In this document: piece by piece, positions 1-6,223 of the stretch | Numbering within the stretch: the first letter of the stretch is position 1 | Layout of the letters: every line of letters starts with the position of its first letter | Origin: Alphaproteobacteria bacterium | Lineage (GTDB): Bacteria > Pseudomonadota > Alphaproteobacteria > JAAXGF01 | Assembly: GCA_012267605.1 (NCBI GenBank) | Contig: JAAXGF010000145.1 | Coordinates: forward strand, 1 to 7,432 | Reading direction: 5' to 3' | DNA length: 7,432 nucleotides | Notes under the pieces: generated by a model | What the model was told of the DNA's origin: nothing | Database searches by the model: none | What the model saw: only the letters and a program-made list of their open reading frames with translations | Translations under genes and position numbers: made by a program

Positions 1-46
1 CGAGTTGCGGAAGTCGGGGTAGTCCCCAGGCCCTAAGACAAGAATT

Positions 47-1670
47 TCAGCTGGCTGGCGCTTCCGTTTGGGGCTCTCCCGAGCCCGCCGCCGGAATCTT
101 TACCCGGAACAACAGCGAATAGAAAATTGGTACAACACATAGGGTAAGTACGGTGCCGACCGCGAGGCCGGAGGCGATGACCGACGCCATGCCGTAGAAC
201 AACGGGTCGTTCGAAATAATCAGCGGCAGCAGGCCGAGAACAGTGGTCAAGGTGGTCATCAAAATGCGTCTGAATCTGGCCAGGGCGGCGTTGACGACGG
301 CATCGTACGGGGCCTTGCCGGCGGCGCGTTCGATGTCGATTCGGTCGATCAGGACAATGCCGTTATTGATGATGATTCCCGCCAGGCTCAACAGCCCGAG
401 AATGACCATGAAACCAAAGGGCGCCTGCATGGTGAGAAGGCCCATGACGGCGCCGATGAAGGTGAGTGGAATGGTGATGAGGATGATGATCGGGCGGCGG
501 AAGGAATTGAACTGCCATACCAGAAGCGTGACGATGAGGGCGAAGCAAATCGGCATATTTTTCGCCAAGCGTTCTTGGGCCTCGACGGAATTTTCCAGTT
601 CCCCGCCCATCTCCCAGCGGTACCCTGGCGGCAAATCGAGAGTGTCGATTGATGGCCTCAGCTCGTCGACCAATTGGCTGGCCTTCAAGAATTGGTGCTT
701 GGCGCTGACGGTAATGGTCCGCTCCTGGTCCCGGCGTTTTATGCGGCTGAATTCCCATATCGGCGTGAAGTCGGCGATCTGCGACAACGGAACGTTCGTC
801 TGGTTTAGGGTCGAATAGATATTTATGAAAGGGAGATGGGAGAGATTACCTCGTTCGGACTCAATCGCGCGAACGACGATCGGGATAACCCGGTCGCCCT
901 CCCGGTAGTCGGTTACTTCCGCGCCGTCGATAAATGCGTTCAATGAATCGGCTACCTCCTCGGAGGTGATCCCGGCGCGGCGCGCGCGTGCTTGATCCAC
1001 GTCCACACGGATCTTGACGACGGGGTTTTCCCAATCGTGCCGAACGTCCACCGTCCCGGGAATAGACCTAAGCCCGGCCAGCAAGTGTTCGGCCTTTTCT
1101 ACCAGGACATCGGCGTCGGGTCCGCTGATACGAACCTCGACCAAGCCGGTTTCCGAGGCTCCAAGCCACATGGCCATGACACGACCGCGCACGCCGGGGG
1201 ATTGGTCGAGCAGCCTTTGGCGCACCCGGCCAACCATCTCGGGAACTGACTCGCTGGAATGGGTATTGACGATCATGAAGCTCGAGGTGGGGGTCTGGGT
1301 CGATGGGCGACAAGGACAAAAAGAAGCGCGGCCCGCCGCTGCCCACGTAGGCAATCGTGCCGCTGACCTCGGGATTGACCGCCTCGTCCCCCAGCCAGTC
1401 GCCGAGTCCTTCGACCACCCTTGCCGTCTCGGTGACATGAGTTCCGGCGGGCATGTCGAGATAGACCAAAAACTGATTGCGGTCACTGGCTGGAAAGAAT
1501 TCTTGAATGACAAATTGAAAGGCAAAACCGGCCAAGGCCATGAAACCCGTGATCAACCCCAGCACCACGATCCGAAGTCGCAACGCATTCTCAAGAAAGC
1601 CACGGTAGAGGCGGTAAAAACGGTCGTCATAGGGGTTGGCGTGCGATTCCTCGCGCGGCCTCACTTTCAT
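47..1670 (-). pseudogene. RND permease C-terminal half (TM7-12) with +1 frameshift
   Basis: This continues the permease after the TGA. An ATG at 1670 follows the stop after one codon (TGA TTT ATG) in the same frame. The first 127 residues hold the linker and TM7 (about 32-52 of this piece) and the start of the second porter domain (AGTHVTETARVVEGL, then GSGGPRFFLSLSPIDPDP). At the five-C run (minus-strand view) the frame shifts, and the rest runs in another frame to the TGA at 49-47. That part includes the porter strand region and TM8-12 with G-I-I-I-N-N-G-I-V-L-I-D, where AcrB has the relay Lys940 segment. Without correction of the frameshift, translation from 1670 runs into unrelated sequence and stops at 1068. 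The product ends with a short hydrophilic tail, EPQTEAPAS. Confidence 0.8.
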
Positions 1671-1673
1671 AAA

Positions 1674-3143
1674 TCAGAAGCACATGAGCGGCGTCATGTA
1701 CATGGCGAGGAACCATGACGCGAGCAAAACGATCATCAGAACCTGACCGAGAGACAAAGTGTATTCGCCGGTGCCACCCTCCGCGAGGGCGATTGGCATG
1801 AAGGCGAGGATCGTTGTCAAGGTCGAGGTTAACAAGGGGATCGACAGGGAATTTCCCGATTCGAGCGCCGCTGTTCGCCTATCCTGTCCCCCCTCCATAC
1901 GGGTGCGAATGTCCTCGGCAACGACGATTCCGTTGTCGATCAGCATGCCCAACGCGATGATCATGCTGGCAATCGACATGCGCTGCATTTCGACGTCGAA
2001 GATCGACATCCCGACCAGGCCCAGCAGCATGGCCATGGGGACGAAGGAACCGACGATTAGCCCAGTTCGAAAACCGAGAAAAATCATCACCACCGCAAGG
2101 ACAATGACAAGGGATTGATAAACGTTGTTGACCGCGCCGTTGACTGCGGTCTCCACCAAGTCGGGCTGGTAGGTGGCGTATTCCAGTACGTAGCCGATTG
2201 GCAAGGATTGCTCGATTTCCTTCATCCGGCGCGTCAGACTCTCTCCGAATGCGACCGAGTTGACTCCGTCGAGAATCGAGACGCTCAGAATGATCGCCGG
2301 GTGGCCGTTGAAATAGACGGGTGACTCGGGCGGGTCTACGTAACCTCGTGTGATGGTGACCAAATCGCGCAGCGGAGTCACTTCCTGGGTGCCGGGAATC
2401 AGTACGATCACCGATTCGATTTCCTCAACGGCGTTAAAATCGCCGGATGGCTCGATTACCACGTTTTGGCCATCGGCGTTGATCTCGCCTCCGGGCAAAA
2501 TTATGTTTTGCGCACGCAAAGTCTCGATGAACACTGCGGGGCTGATGCCGAAACTCGCGAGCTTGGTATTCGACAATTCGAGGAATACCCGCTCTTCCTG
2601 AATGCCGAAGAGTTCGACCTTCCGGATATCCTCCAGGGCGTAAAGTTTGTCGCGGGTATCGCGCGCCACTTCGCGCATATCGGCCAGGGAAAATCCGTCG
2701 CTCCAAAGGGCGATCGTGGCTATCGCGGTGAGGCCGAACTCATCGTTGACGAACGGGCTTTGGGTCCCCAATGGAAGGTCAGGGGCGATATCGTCCATCT
2801 TGTTGCGCAAGTCCTGCCAAACCGGTTCGATATCCTTAACCTCGTCCTTGACCACGACATGAACAATGGACATGCCAGTTTTGGAATCGGTTTCAATCTC
2901 GTCGACTTCCCCTATCTCGCGGATTTTTTCCTCGAGTTTCCGGGTGATCAAATCCTCGACTCGCGGTGTGGACATGCCGGGAAAGGTGGCCGTGACAACC
3001 GCCTCCCGAATGACGATCGACGGGTCTTCCTGCTTGGGGTAATCCAGGAACCGGTAAATTCCCAGGGCGGCGATGCCAACCAGAAACATGATGGAAAGCC
3101 GCGAGGTGTCGAGGGAAAATTGGGTGATGCTGGGCACGCTCAA
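1674..3143 (-). CDS. RND permease N-terminal half (TM1-6), ends at in-frame TGA
   Basis: This 489-residue open frame covers the first repeat of the RND fold. TM1 lies at about 16-34, the porter region at about 40-335 (with FVNDEFG at 131-137), and TM2-6 at about 342-488. In TM4 the proton-relay position reads G-M-L-I-D403-N404-G-I-V-V. The first Asp of the AcrB Asp-Asp pair is kept and the second is Asn, as in many RND subfamilies. The first possible start is TTG at 3143. GTG at 3137 has GGAA six bases upstream and gives MPSITQFSLD..., which lines up better with related pumps starting MSITEFAL-like, so it may be the true start. A stop in frame at about 3192 rules out longer forms except a CTG start. 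On its own this half lacks TM7-12 and should not pump. Confidence 0.8.
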   Translation of the reverse strand: MSVPSITQFSLDTSRLSIMFLVGIAALGIYRFLDYPKQEDPSIVIREAVVTATFPGMSTPRVEDLITRKLEEKIREIGEVDEIETDSKTGMSIVHVVVKDEVKDIEPVWQDLRNKMDDIAPDLPLGTQSPFVNDEFGLTAIATIALWSDGFSLADMREVARDTRDKLYALEDIRKVELFGIQEERVFLELSNTKLASFGISPAVFIETLRAQNIILPGGEINADGQNVVIEPSGDFNAVEEIESVIVLIPGTQEVTPLRDLVTITRGYVDPPESPVYFNGHPAIILSVSILDGVNSVAFGESLTRRMKEIEQSLPIGYVLEYATYQPDLVETAVNGAVNNVYQSLVIVLAVVMIFLGFRTGLIVGSFVPMAMLLGLVGMSIFDVEMQRMSIASMIIALGMLIDNGIVVAEDIRTRMEGGQDRRTAALESGNSLSIPLLTSTLTTILAFMPIALAEGGTGEYTLSLGQVLMIVLLASWFLAMYMTPLMCF

Positions 3144-3195
3144 TTCCGAATGAAAGGCATGAAGAACCAGATCGGCCTTGCGGCCTTTTCACCTA

Positions 3196-4329
3196 CTAGC
3201 GTGCTAACAGCTTTACCTTTTGGCCGTCGGTCAAAAAGCTCACGCCGGCAACCGCGATAATATCGCCGGGCGCCACCCCTTGGTGGATGACAATCATATT
3301 TTCGGTGGAGCCTCTTCCGCGCACTGGGGCGCGGCTGACCGTCGAGGTTCCAGGGTCATAGACGAATACGTAGCCTTGGCGCGGTTCCTCGCCCGGGGCG
3401 ATCGCCGATAGCGGGATAAGATACCCAGCGTCGGCGTTCTCCTCCTTGAGAACGAAGGTCACCTCCGCCGTCATGCCAGCCCGAACCGTACCCGGCGGGT
3501 CGAGCAGAGCCGCCTTGACCGGAAACGAATTTGCCTCGCCGGCGACCGATCCTACCTCACTCACGCGAGCTTCGGCGGTCAGTCCCTTTTCGGTGGGAAA
3601 GGCGACGGAGGCCGGCATGCCGATAGTGATTTCGGCGATCGTCGTCTCGGGGATGTTGAGGGCGACTTCCTTGGCACCGTCGGCGTTGATTTCGAACAAC
3701 TTCTGGCCCGCGCGCACTTCCGCGAAGGGGCCAACTTGCTTGAGGGCGATGACGCCGCTGAACGGCGCCTTGAGAGTCGTTAGGCTGAGATCGCGCTTGG
3801 CCAAATTGACCTTCGATACGGCATAATTCACACTTGCCTTGCCGGATTCGAACGCCGAGAGCGCTTGATCATAGGCTGCCTCGCTGACCCAACCCTTCTC
3901 GAAAAGCGTTTTCTGTCGATTGAATTCCGGCCTTCGCTCCTCGTGGTTGGCCCGAGCATTTTGTAACTCGGCCTCGGCCGCTTGCAGGTTGAGTTCGTAG
4001 GGTTTGGTATCGAGTACGGCCAGCACTTGGTCCTTCGTTACCTGGTCGCCGAGATCGACACGAACCTGCTGTACGTTACCTGAAACCTGAAAACTCAGGA
4101 TCGACGTATCGGTCGCCTCCACGATTCCCGAGTATTTTCGCGATTGCCCCGATGCGACTTCCGTCACCGTGATTGTCTTAAGCGCGCGAATTTGCTCGGC
4201 CACTTGTGGCGGTGGTTCTTCACACGCGGTCAGCGCGGGCAATAGAACAAACGTGGCAAAGAACGCGAACAGCGCCCGCCGGTAGACACCGACTACGCAT
4301 AATTCCCAATCGGAGATTTGGAACAACAT
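3196..4329 (-). CDS. RND efflux periplasmic adaptor (membrane-fusion) lipoprotein, HlyD/AcrA type
   Basis: This 377-residue protein bridges the inner-membrane pump to an outer-membrane channel. The N-terminus has basic residues (YRR, 16-18), a hydrophobic stretch and the lipobox L-T-A-C with Cys36, so it should be a lipoprotein anchored on the periplasmic side. Next come the first barrel-sandwich (lipoyl-like) half at about 76-110 (SGNVQQVRVDLGDQVTKDQV), an alpha-helical hairpin at about 112-185 rich in Ala, Glu and Lys, and the second lipoyl half at about 186-215 (LKAPFSGVIALKQVGPFAEV). A beta-barrel follows at about 220-295 and a membrane-proximal domain to the end. The ATG at 4329 has AGGG nine bases upstream. 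The gene is intact and ends 52 bases before the permease start, so the two are likely co-transcribed. The substrate cannot be told from the sequence. Confidence 0.92.
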   Translation of the reverse strand: MLFQISDWELCVVGVYRRALFAFFATFVLLPALTACEEPPPQVAEQIRALKTITVTEVASGQSRKYSGIVEATDTSILSFQVSGNVQQVRVDLGDQVTKDQVLAVLDTKPYELNLQAAEAELQNARANHEERRPEFNRQKTLFEKGWVSEAAYDQALSAFESGKASVNYAVSKVNLAKRDLSLTTLKAPFSGVIALKQVGPFAEVRAGQKLFEINADGAKEVALNIPETTIAEITIGMPASVAFPTEKGLTAEARVSEVGSVAGEANSFPVKAALLDPPGTVRAGMTAEVTFVLKEENADAGYLIPLSAIAPGEEPRQGYVFVYDPGTSTVSRAPVRGRGSTENMIVIHQGVAPGDIIAVAGVSFLTDGQKVKLLAR

Positions 4330-4338
4330 TGCGAAATA

Positions 4339-4342
4339 CCCT
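4339..4342 (-). promoter_or_regulatory. Ribosome binding site of the adaptor gene
   Basis: AGGG on the minus strand lies nine bases before the ATG at 4329. It supports that start, which also gives a complete signal peptide. Confidence 0.5.
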
Positions 4343-4436
4343 GCGGTTCACGACGAAGCTCACGTGTCTAACATGATTCATTTCGGTGTCCAAGGCAACG
4401 TCGAGGATAGGGAATTCATGCCCCGATGCCGACCAA

Positions 4437-4456
4437 TGGCACTTGGGATCGTGCCA
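4437..4456. promoter_or_regulatory. Inverted repeat TGGCAC-N8-GTGCCA (possible operator or terminator)
   Basis: Two perfect 6-bp arms flank an 8-base centre, and on the plus strand ATTTTTAA follows directly. Read on the plus strand it has the shape of a weak intrinsic terminator, but no plus-strand gene lies upstream. Read as double-stranded DNA it is a 20-bp dyad with half-sites 14 bp apart, a geometry that suits a dimeric repressor. It sits 107 bases upstream of the adaptor start, so control of the efflux operon is possible. This is inference. Confidence 0.35.
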
Positions 4457-4506
4457 ATTTTTAATAAGGGGGAGGTCGATATTCATTAAGGCGATGAGAC
4501 TCTATC

Positions 4507-4552
4507 AATGCGAATAATGCGAAGCGATTAATGTGAATAATGCGGTGCGATT
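4507..4552. repeat. Imperfect tandem duplication, two 23-base units
   Basis: Units 4507-4529 and 4530-4552 abut directly and match at 20 of 23 positions. Both begin AATG, contain GAATAATGCG and end GCGATT. Differences fall at unit positions 5, 16 and 17. Each unit carries an AATAAT that could act as part of a -10 box. The location in a divergent promoter region suggests a regulatory role or a local replication slippage event; neither is proven. Confidence 0.7.
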
Positions 4553-4703
4553 CTGCCGGGGTCGAATTTCAATCAAAAAGTCTTGTGCCTAACCGTCCAT
4601 CCTTCCGTATCTCGTGCAGACCTCTCGCAAATTCTTCGCATAGTCCTCCGAGAAACGCTTGTCGATGGACGTCGACACCTCTGGTGTGTGGCAACTGGCG
4701 GTT

Positions 4704-4709
4704 TATACT
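4704..4709 (+). promoter_or_regulatory. -10-like box TATACT for moaB, possibly leaderless
   Basis: TATACT matches the sigma-70 -10 consensus at five of six positions and ends six bases before the ATG at 4716. Transcription would then begin at or next to the start codon. No good -35 box is seen at the expected distance (about 4681-4687 reads CTGGTGT). No Shine-Dalgarno sequence precedes the ATG, which fits a leaderless message. Confidence 0.35.
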
Positions 4710-4715
4710 TACGCC

Positions 4716-5252
4716 ATGCCCGGTATCGACGAGACGCGCTCCTTCGTTCCCTTGAACATCGCTGTTCTGACGATTTCCGATACCCGGGACGAGGCGAACG
4801 ACGTTTCCGGCAAGCTGTTGTGCGAGCGGGCGGAAGGTGCCGGGCACAAGATCATCGATCGCAAGCTGGTGGGCGACGATCTTCGGGGCCTCGTCAATTG
4901 CTTGCGCGGCTGGATCGCCGAGGCGGGTGTCGACGTGGTGATCACCACCGGTGGCACCGGTGTGACCGGCCGCGACGTAACACCAGAGGCCTTCGCCGCC
5001 GTCGTCGAAAAAGAGATTCCCGGTTTCGGTGAACTATTCCGCTTGATCAGCCGGGACAAGATTGGCACCTCGACGATCCAATCGCGGGCGACGGCGGGGG
5101 TTGCCGGCGGGACCTTTCTGTTCGCTTTGCCCGGCTCGCCCGGCGCATGCCGTGATGGCTGGGACGAAATCCTTTGCCACCAGCTCGACAGCCGAACCCG
5201 GCCCTGCAATTTTGTCGAACTCTTACCCAGGCTGCGCGAGGGAAAGGCCTGA
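4716..5252 (+). CDS. moaB: MoaB/MogA-family molybdenum cofactor biosynthesis protein
   Basis: This 178-residue cytoplasmic protein is of the molybdopterin-binding (MPTBD) fold, in the size range of E. coli MoaB (about 170). Family members bind molybdopterin; MogA-type and archaeal MoaB members adenylylate it before molybdenum insertion, while the role of E. coli MoaB is less clear. Visible signatures are NIAVLTISDTR near 14-24, the binding loop TTGGTGVTGRDVTPEA at 78-93, then GFGELFR at 103-109, IGTSTIQSRA at 116-125, LPGSPGACRDGWDEIL at 138-152 and the conserved tail LDSRTRPCNF at 157-166. The ATG at 4716 is chosen because it matches the length and start of E. coli MoaB. In-frame starts at 4659 (TTG) and 4665 (ATG) would add about 19 or 17 residues with no family match. 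It stands alone here, with no other cofactor genes nearby. Confidence 0.9.
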   Translation: MPGIDETRSFVPLNIAVLTISDTRDEANDVSGKLLCERAEGAGHKIIDRKLVGDDLRGLVNCLRGWIAEAGVDVVITTGGTGVTGRDVTPEAFAAVVEKEIPGFGELFRLISRDKIGTSTIQSRATAGVAGGTFLFALPGSPGACRDGWDEILCHQLDSRTRPCNFVELLPRLREGKA

Positions 5253-5351
5253 TCAGCGATTCAGGTATCCGGCCGGTTGAAAATGCGTGCCGACTGTTTG
5301 GTAAGGTGCCACGATCGTTATCGTAGATTCGTTGAGACGTGATTTCCGGTG

Positions 5352-5386
5352 TTGAGCGCTGCTGTGCGATTGATGACGGCGCTCAA
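5352..5386. repeat. Inverted repeat TTGAGCGC-N19-GCGCTCAA
   Basis: Two perfect 8-bp arms (5352-5359 and 5379-5386) flank a 19-base loop; two more pairs (one of them G-T) can form inside. It lies between convergent transcripts, about 100 bases after the moaB stop and 33 bases after the tRNA 3' end. It could act as a two-way transcription end, but neither side has a T-run, so intrinsic termination is doubtful. Confidence 0.5.
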
Positions 5387-5418
5387 GCGGCCCCCGTCGT
5401 CAGATGAATTCGACGCAT

Positions 5419-5494
<76 letters not shown>

Positions 5495-5627
5495 GGCCAA
5501 CTGCGGAATGCTCGTGTGAATGTGGTCTGGCGCCACGTTATGGGCGCGGAATTAGTGAAGCAAGAAAAAATGCTGTTGTGAGTACGTGGTTCTCGACGGA
5601 CAACGGGTGAATTCCAGGTGGATCGTT

Positions 5628-5990
5628 CTAGCTATCATCTGGCCGGCCATTACCCACCATGTCGGTCACATCGCTCTCGTCGTCAATTTCAGTCGTATCT
5701 ACGAGGACGCTTTCCTCCCCTTCATCAATTAATTCTTTTCCGTCATTAATTGAATTTCGACTATCGGGTTCGTCGGTACTGCCGGCCACTGCCACTGTTT
5801 CGCCAACAGCTTCCGGTTCCGAGGGGGCTTGGCTTGGGCGAGGCGTCGGATTCCGGCGAGTTTTGGCGCCGCCGTCAGGCTCGTGGAGAGCATGGCATTT
5901 TGGACACACGACCGGCTCGCGCATCAGGTCGTAGTAGCGGCAACCACAGTTGCGGCAAAACCGCTTCGTTCCCCACTCCGGTTCGGCCAA
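5628..5990 (-). CDS. TIGR02300/FYDLN-acid-type small zinc-ribbon protein
   Basis: This 120-residue protein has an N-terminal zinc ribbon and a long acidic tail. The core W-G-T-K-R-F-C12-R-N-C15-G-C17 ... Y-Y-D-L-M ... V-V-C29-P-K-C32 matches the alphaproteobacterial family named for its FYDLN motif and acidic C-terminus; here the motif reads YYDLM. The four Cys in two CxxC pairs should bind zinc. Residues about 42-60 are Pro/Arg/Ser-rich, and about 60-120 are rich in Asp and Glu and probably disordered. The molecular function of the family is unknown to me. I chose the TTG at 5990 because GAGGG lies five bases upstream and family members begin MAKxExGTKR; a TTG at 6026 would add 12 unmatched residues. 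It is divergent from aroA, a neighbourhood I recall from other alphaproteobacteria. Confidence 0.85.
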   Translation of the reverse strand: MAEPEWGTKRFCRNCGCRYYDLMREPVVCPKCHALHEPDGGAKTRRNPTPRPSQAPSEPEAVGETVAVAGSTDEPDSRNSINDGKELIDEGEESVLVDTTEIDDESDVTDMVGNGRPDDS

Positions 5991-6223
5991 CGGAACCCTC
6001 GAAAATGAAAACTTGGCCAATGACAACTCTAGACGAACGCCTAGAAGTAATTTTCGAGGCCGTCAATTGCCACGAACTTCGGGTCGTGTCAAAGTGAAAT
6101 TTATCTTGCGATCCTGGGAAAAAACGGGCAGGCGATTGGTTGCCGCGATGCGTCCCGTATGCTCGAACTTGAGTCGACCGGCGAGATGCCGTTCATTGGC
6201 CACCCGTTGAATGCCATGAATCC
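5991..6223. other. Divergent intergenic region, zinc-ribbon gene / aroA
   Basis: It holds no gene I can support. For the minus strand a perfect TTGACA (-35-like) lies at 6092-6087, but the hexamer 17 bases on (CAATTG) is a poor -10. For the plus strand, TTGGTT (6136-6141) and TATGCT (6158-6163) with 16 bases between are a weak promoter candidate for aroA. Two tiny overlapping frames, ATG CCA TGA at 6211 and ATG AAT CCG TGA at 6216, lead into the aroA GTG; the second overlaps it as GTGA. Confidence 0.4.
5996..6000 (-). promoter_or_regulatory. Shine-Dalgarno deciding the TTG start of the zinc-ribbon gene
   Basis: GAGGG on the minus strand sits five bases before the TTG at 5990-5988. The other in-frame starts (TTG at 6026 and 6020) have nothing comparable, so this site sets the start. 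Confidence 0.6.

Larger units (their letters stand above)
47..3143 (-). pseudogene. RND-family efflux permease, interrupted by an in-frame stop and a frameshift
   Basis: Read through both lesions, this is a full-length inner-membrane proton-driven RND pump (HAE1-like, AcrB architecture). 3,097 bases minus one extra base give 1,032 codons including the stop, the usual RND size. The order is TM1, first periplasmic porter half, TM2-6, then TM7, second porter half, TM8-12. The first lesion is a TGA at 1676-1674, directly after the end of TM6. The second is a one-base excess in the five-G run at 1289-1293; dropping one base rejoins ...SPIDPDP to TSSFMIVNTHSSESVPEM..., which reads as normal RND sequence. 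The adaptor gene lies just upstream on the same strand, so the two would form an operon. The remaining sequence shows no further breaks, so any decay is recent or the lesions are sequence errors. The 46 bases beyond the stop hold only a 4-bp GGGG/CCCC hairpin without a T-run. Confidence 0.85.
4330..4715. other. Divergent intergenic region between efflux operon and moaB
   Basis: About 386 bases separate the two divergent starts. They hold a dyad (4437-4456), a 23-base tandem duplication (4507-4552) and a -10-like box at the moaB start. I found no convincing pair of -35 and -10 boxes for the efflux operon; the best minus-strand candidate, TTGGAC with TAGACA 17 bases on (just upstream of the adaptor gene), is poor. 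Open frames here have no recognisable protein character. The area from 4440 to 4550 is more AT-rich than the genes around it, as expected for a promoter region. Confidence 0.6.

Noticed and set aside
1..46. Protein-like reading ILVLGPGDYPDFRNS and a GGGG/CCCC hairpin after the permease stop (minus strand)
   Set aside because: No start codon is in that frame near the stop, the stretch is cut by the window edge, and the 4-bp hairpin has no T-run.
1674..1676. TGA read as tryptophan by an alternative genetic code
   Set aside because: TGA is the proper stop of moaB and of the permease, and Trp is coded by TGG throughout the window.
1014..1718. Plus-strand open frame of 234 residues
   Set aside because: Antisense to the permease; the opposite strand carries clear RND sequence.
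2466..3260. Plus-strand open frame of 264 residues
   Set aside because: It lies antisense to the RND permease, spans its start and the end of the adaptor gene, and shows no protein-family character.
4437..4456. Sigma-54 promoter suggested by TGGCAC
   Set aside because: On neither strand does a GC follow the GG at the required ten-base spacing.
4220..4486. Minus-strand open frame of 88 residues
   Set aside because: It overlaps the adaptor signal-peptide region in another frame and has no recognisable motif.
6020..6097. 25-residue plus-strand frame MTTLDERLEVIFEA... upstream of aroA
   Set aside because: No ribosome binding site, no family match that I recognise, and it overlaps the zinc-ribbon gene's promoter region.
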